This document shows positions 61,238 through 64,000 of a stretch of 64,000 nt of DNA, one piece after another. The stretch spans positions 56,398,977 to 56,462,976 of the forward strand of contig OX326957.1 in assembly GCA_946800325.1 (NCBI GenBank). The letters run 5' to 3'. The notes under the pieces were generated by a model. That model ran no database searches and was not told the origin of the DNA. It was given only the letters and a program-made list of their open reading frames with translations. The stretch's first letter is position 1. Each line of letters begins with the position of its first letter. The DNA comes from Luzula sylvatica (taxonomy: Eukaryota; Streptophyta; Magnoliopsida; Poales; Juncaceae). The translations under genes were made by a program, and so were the position numbers.

Positions 61238-61339
61238 CTTGTTTTAGAGTTTGTGAAATTTGGTGAAAAGTTATGTAGTAAAGGATACGATACAAATGAT
61301 ATAAAAACACATTATTTGAACTCCTCAAAGCGTTAAATT
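61238..61339 (+). repeat. 102 bp truncated monomer, copy 12
   Basis: Standard deletion, gcatta before it, gttaaattcttg at its end, matching the copy at 53965 at offset 7273. Confidence 0.92.
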
Positions 61340-63696
61340 CTTGTTTTGAATCTAAAAACAAACTTTCATAGAGTTTGTGAAATTTGGTGAAAAGTTATGT
61401 AGTAAAAGGTACGATACAAATGATCCAAAAACACGTTATTTGAACTCCTCAAAGCGTTCAAATCTTGTTTTGAATCGAAAAACAAACTTTCTTAGTGTTT
61501 GTGAAATTTGGTGAAAAGTTATGTAGTAAAAGATACGATACAAATGATCTAAAAACACGTTTTTTGAACTCCTGAAAACGTTAAAATCTTGTTTTGAATC
61601 TAAAAAAAAACTTTCTTAGTGTTTGTGAAATTTGGTGAAAAGTTATGTAGTAAAAGATATGATACAAATGATCTAAAAACACGTTATTTGAACTCCTCAA
61701 AGCGTTAAAATCTTGTTTTGAATCGAAAAACAAACTTTCTTTGTGTTTGTAAAATTTGGTGAAAAGTTATGTAGTAAAAGATACGATACAAATGATCTAA
61801 AAACACATTATTTGAACTCCTCAAAGCGTTAAAATCTAGTTTTGAATCGAAAAACAAACTTTCTTAGTGTTTGTAAAATTTGGTGAAAAGTTATGTAGTA
61901 AAAGATACGATACAAATGATCTTAAAACACATTATTTGATCTCCTCAAAGCGTTAAAATCTTGTTTTGAATCGAAAAACTAACTTTCGTAGTGTTTGTAA
62001 AATTTGGTGAAAAGTTATGTAGTAAAAGATACGATAGAAATGATCTAAAAACACGTTATTTGAACTCATGAAAGCGTTAAAATCATGTTTTGAATCGAAA
62101 AACAATCTTTCTTAGTGTTTGTGAAATTTGGTGAAAAGTTATGTAGTAAAAGATACGATACAAATGATCTAAAAACACGTTATTTGAACTCCTCAAAGCG
62201 TTAAAATCTTGTTTTGAATCGAAAAACAAACTTTCTTAGTGTTTGTGAAATTTGGTGAAAAGTTATGTAGTAAAAGATACGATACAAATGATCTAAAAAC
62301 ACGTTATTTGAACTCCTGAAAACGTTAAAATCTTGTTTTGAATCGAAAAACAAACTTTCTTAGTGTTTGTGAAATTTGGTGAAAAGTTATGTAGTAAAAG
62401 ATACGATACAAATAATCTAAAAACACGTTATTTGAACTCCTCAAAGCGTTAAAATCTTGTTTTGAATCGAAAAACAAACTTTCTTAGTGTTTGTAAAATT
62501 TGGTGAAAAGTTATGTAGTAAAAGATACAATACAAATGATCTTAAAACACATTATTTGAACTCCTCAAAGCGTAAAAATCTTGTTTTGAATCGAAAAACA
62601 AACTTTCTTAGTGTTTGTGAAATTTGGTGAAAAGTTATGTAGTAAAAGATACGATAGAAATGATCTAAAAACACGTTATTTGAACTCATGAAAGCGTTAA
62701 AATCATGTTTTGAATCGAAAAACAATCTTTCTTAGTGTTTGTGAAATTTGGTGAAAAGTTATGTAGTAAAAGATACGATACAAATGATCTAAAAACACGT
62801 TATTTGAACTCCTCAAAGCGTTAAAATCTTGTTTTGAATCGAAAAACAAACTTTCTTAGTGTTTGTGAAATTTGGTGAAAAGTTATGTAGTAAAAGATAC
62901 GATACAAAAGATCTAAAAACACGTTATTTGAACTCCTGAAAACGTTAAAATCTTGTTTTGAATCGAAAAACAAACTTTCTTAGTGTTTGTGAAATTTGGT
63001 GAAAAGTTATGTAGTAAAAGATACGATACAAATAATCTAAAAACACGTTATTTGAACTCCTCAAAGCGTTAAAATCTTGTTTTGAATCGAAAAACAAACT
63101 TTCTTAGTGTTTGTAAAATTTGGTGAAAAGTTATGTAGTAAAAGATACAATACAAATGATCTTAAAACACATTATTTGAACTCCTCAAAGCGTAAAAATC
63201 TTGTTTTGAATCGAAAAACAAACTTTCTTAGTGTTTGTGAAATTTGGTGAAAAGTTATGTAGTAAAAGATATGATACAAATGATCTAAAAACACGTTATT
63301 TGAACTCCTGAAAACATTAAAATCTTGTTTTGAATCGAAAAACAAACTTTCTTAGTGTTTGTGAAATTTGGTGAAAAGTTATGTAGTAAAAGATACGATA
63401 CAAATAATCTAAAAACACGTTATTTGAACTCCTCAAAGCGTTAAAATCTTGTTTTGAATCGAAAAACAAACTTTCTTAGTGTTTGTAAAATTTGGTGAAA
63501 AGTTATGTAGTAAAAGATACCATACAAATGATCTTAAAACACATTATTTGAACTCCTCAAAGCGTTAAAATCTTGTTTTGAATCGAAAAACAAACTTTCG
63601 TAGTGTTTGTAAAATTTGGTGAAAAGTTATGTAGTAAAAGATATGATACAAATGATCTAAAAACACGTTATTTGAACTCATGAAAGCGTTAAAATC

Positions 63697-63848
63697 AAAG
63701 AAAGTTTGTTTTTCGATTCAAAACAAGATTTTAACGCTTTGAAGAGTTCAAATAACGTGTTTTTAGATCGTTTGTATCGTATATTTTACTACATAACTTT
63801 TCACCAAATTTCACAAACACTAAGAAAGATTGTTTTTCGATGCAAAAC
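63697..63848 (-). repeat. 152 bp inverted unit, copy 11
   Basis: Standard junctions with gtttttagatcg, like the unit opening L2 7273 bp earlier. The window ends 152 bp later, so the next cassette, predicted to be long, is cut off. Confidence 0.92.
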
Positions 63849-64000
63849 ATAGAGTTTGTGAAATTTGGTAAAAAGTTATGTAGTAAAGGATACGATACAA
63901 ATGATCTAAAAACACGTTATTTGAACTCCTCAAAGCGTTAAAATCTTGTTTTGAATCTGAAAACAAACTTTCTTAGTGTTTGTGAAATTTGGTGAAAAGT

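Larger units (their letters stand above)
60866..63696. repeat. Short HOR cassette S2 (2831 bp)
   Basis: Same length and order as S1, including aaaagatc at 62906 and gaaaacattaaaatc near 63313. Lacks S1's cacgtgatttg. Private change: tgatctcctc near 61938. Confidence 0.9.
1..64000. repeat. Satellite DNA array, 124 bp monomer, spans entire window
   Basis: Every stretch I read is a variant of one 124 bp unit. The motif cttgttttga recurs at 124 bp steps, for example at 5631, 5755 and 5879. Landmarks in each monomer, in order, are cttgttttgaatcgaaaaac, ctttcttagtgtttgtgaaa, ggtgaaaagttatgtagtaa, gatacgatacaaatgatcta and acgttatttgaactcctcaa. Monomers differ from the consensus at only a few positions, often the same ones. 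No unique DNA, mobile element, RNA gene or credible coding region interrupts the array. Size, homogeneity and nested HOR structure fit a eukaryotic centromeric or pericentromeric satellite. That location is inference; the tandem repetition is directly visible. Confidence 0.98.

Noticed and set aside
1..64000. CRISPR array.
   Set aside because: Repeats are contiguous 124 bp units with no unique spacers between short repeats, no leader and no cas genes.

Overview
The window is one continuous block of satellite DNA. From base 1 to base 64000 I see a single AT-rich tandem repeat with a 124 bp monomer (35 of 124 bases G or C in a consensus copy, about 28%), roughly 515 monomers in all. I find no protein-coding gene, tRNA, rRNA, transposon, microsatellite, telomeric repeat or unique sequence. 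Hundreds of similar monomers, nested higher-order repeats (HORs) and frequent orientation switches point to centromeric or pericentromeric heterochromatin of a eukaryote. I do not recognise the satellite family and cannot name the host lineage from sequence alone.

Layout. Most monomers run in one orientation, called forward here. A common local unit is a trimer of three monomer types (372 bp). Forward DNA is interrupted 17 times by reverse-oriented DNA: eleven near-identical 152 bp inverted units (starting at 2089, 4785, 7109, 17792, 33904, 45949, 49151, 53593, 56424, 60866, 63697), three large inverted blocks of 1.7-2.0 kb (9690-11654, 27519-29257, 39090-41054), and, about 490 bp after each large block, a 220 bp reverse segment that forms a palindrome with an 11-base loop (centres near 12139, 29742, 41539). 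A 102 bp monomer carrying a 22 bp deletion follows every 152 bp unit at a fixed distance and also occurs, mirrored, in two of the large inverted blocks.

Region by region: 1-2088 is the tail of a superunit whose head should lie upstream of the window; 2089-9689 has three inverted-unit cassettes and a 2324 bp tandem duplication; 9690 to about 14880 is superunit C1; 14815-17294 is a 1240 bp tandem duplication; 17792-25356 is an inverted unit followed by a 2458 bp triplication; 25357-27518 has an 866 bp duplication; 27519 to about 32340 is superunit C2; 33904-37752 has an inverted unit and a 1612 bp duplication; 39090 to about 42949 is superunit C3; 45949-64000 is a regular HOR of alternating long (4442 bp) and short (2831 bp) cassettes, together 7273 bp.

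Most interesting: no gene system is visible. The window records how a satellite array evolves. The large inverted blocks share both breakpoints with the 152 bp units, so the two structures come from one lineage of events. The 2458 bp triplication holds a hybrid middle copy that localises one unequal crossover to about 125 bp. The short ORFs of 61-84 codons are artefacts of the repeat.
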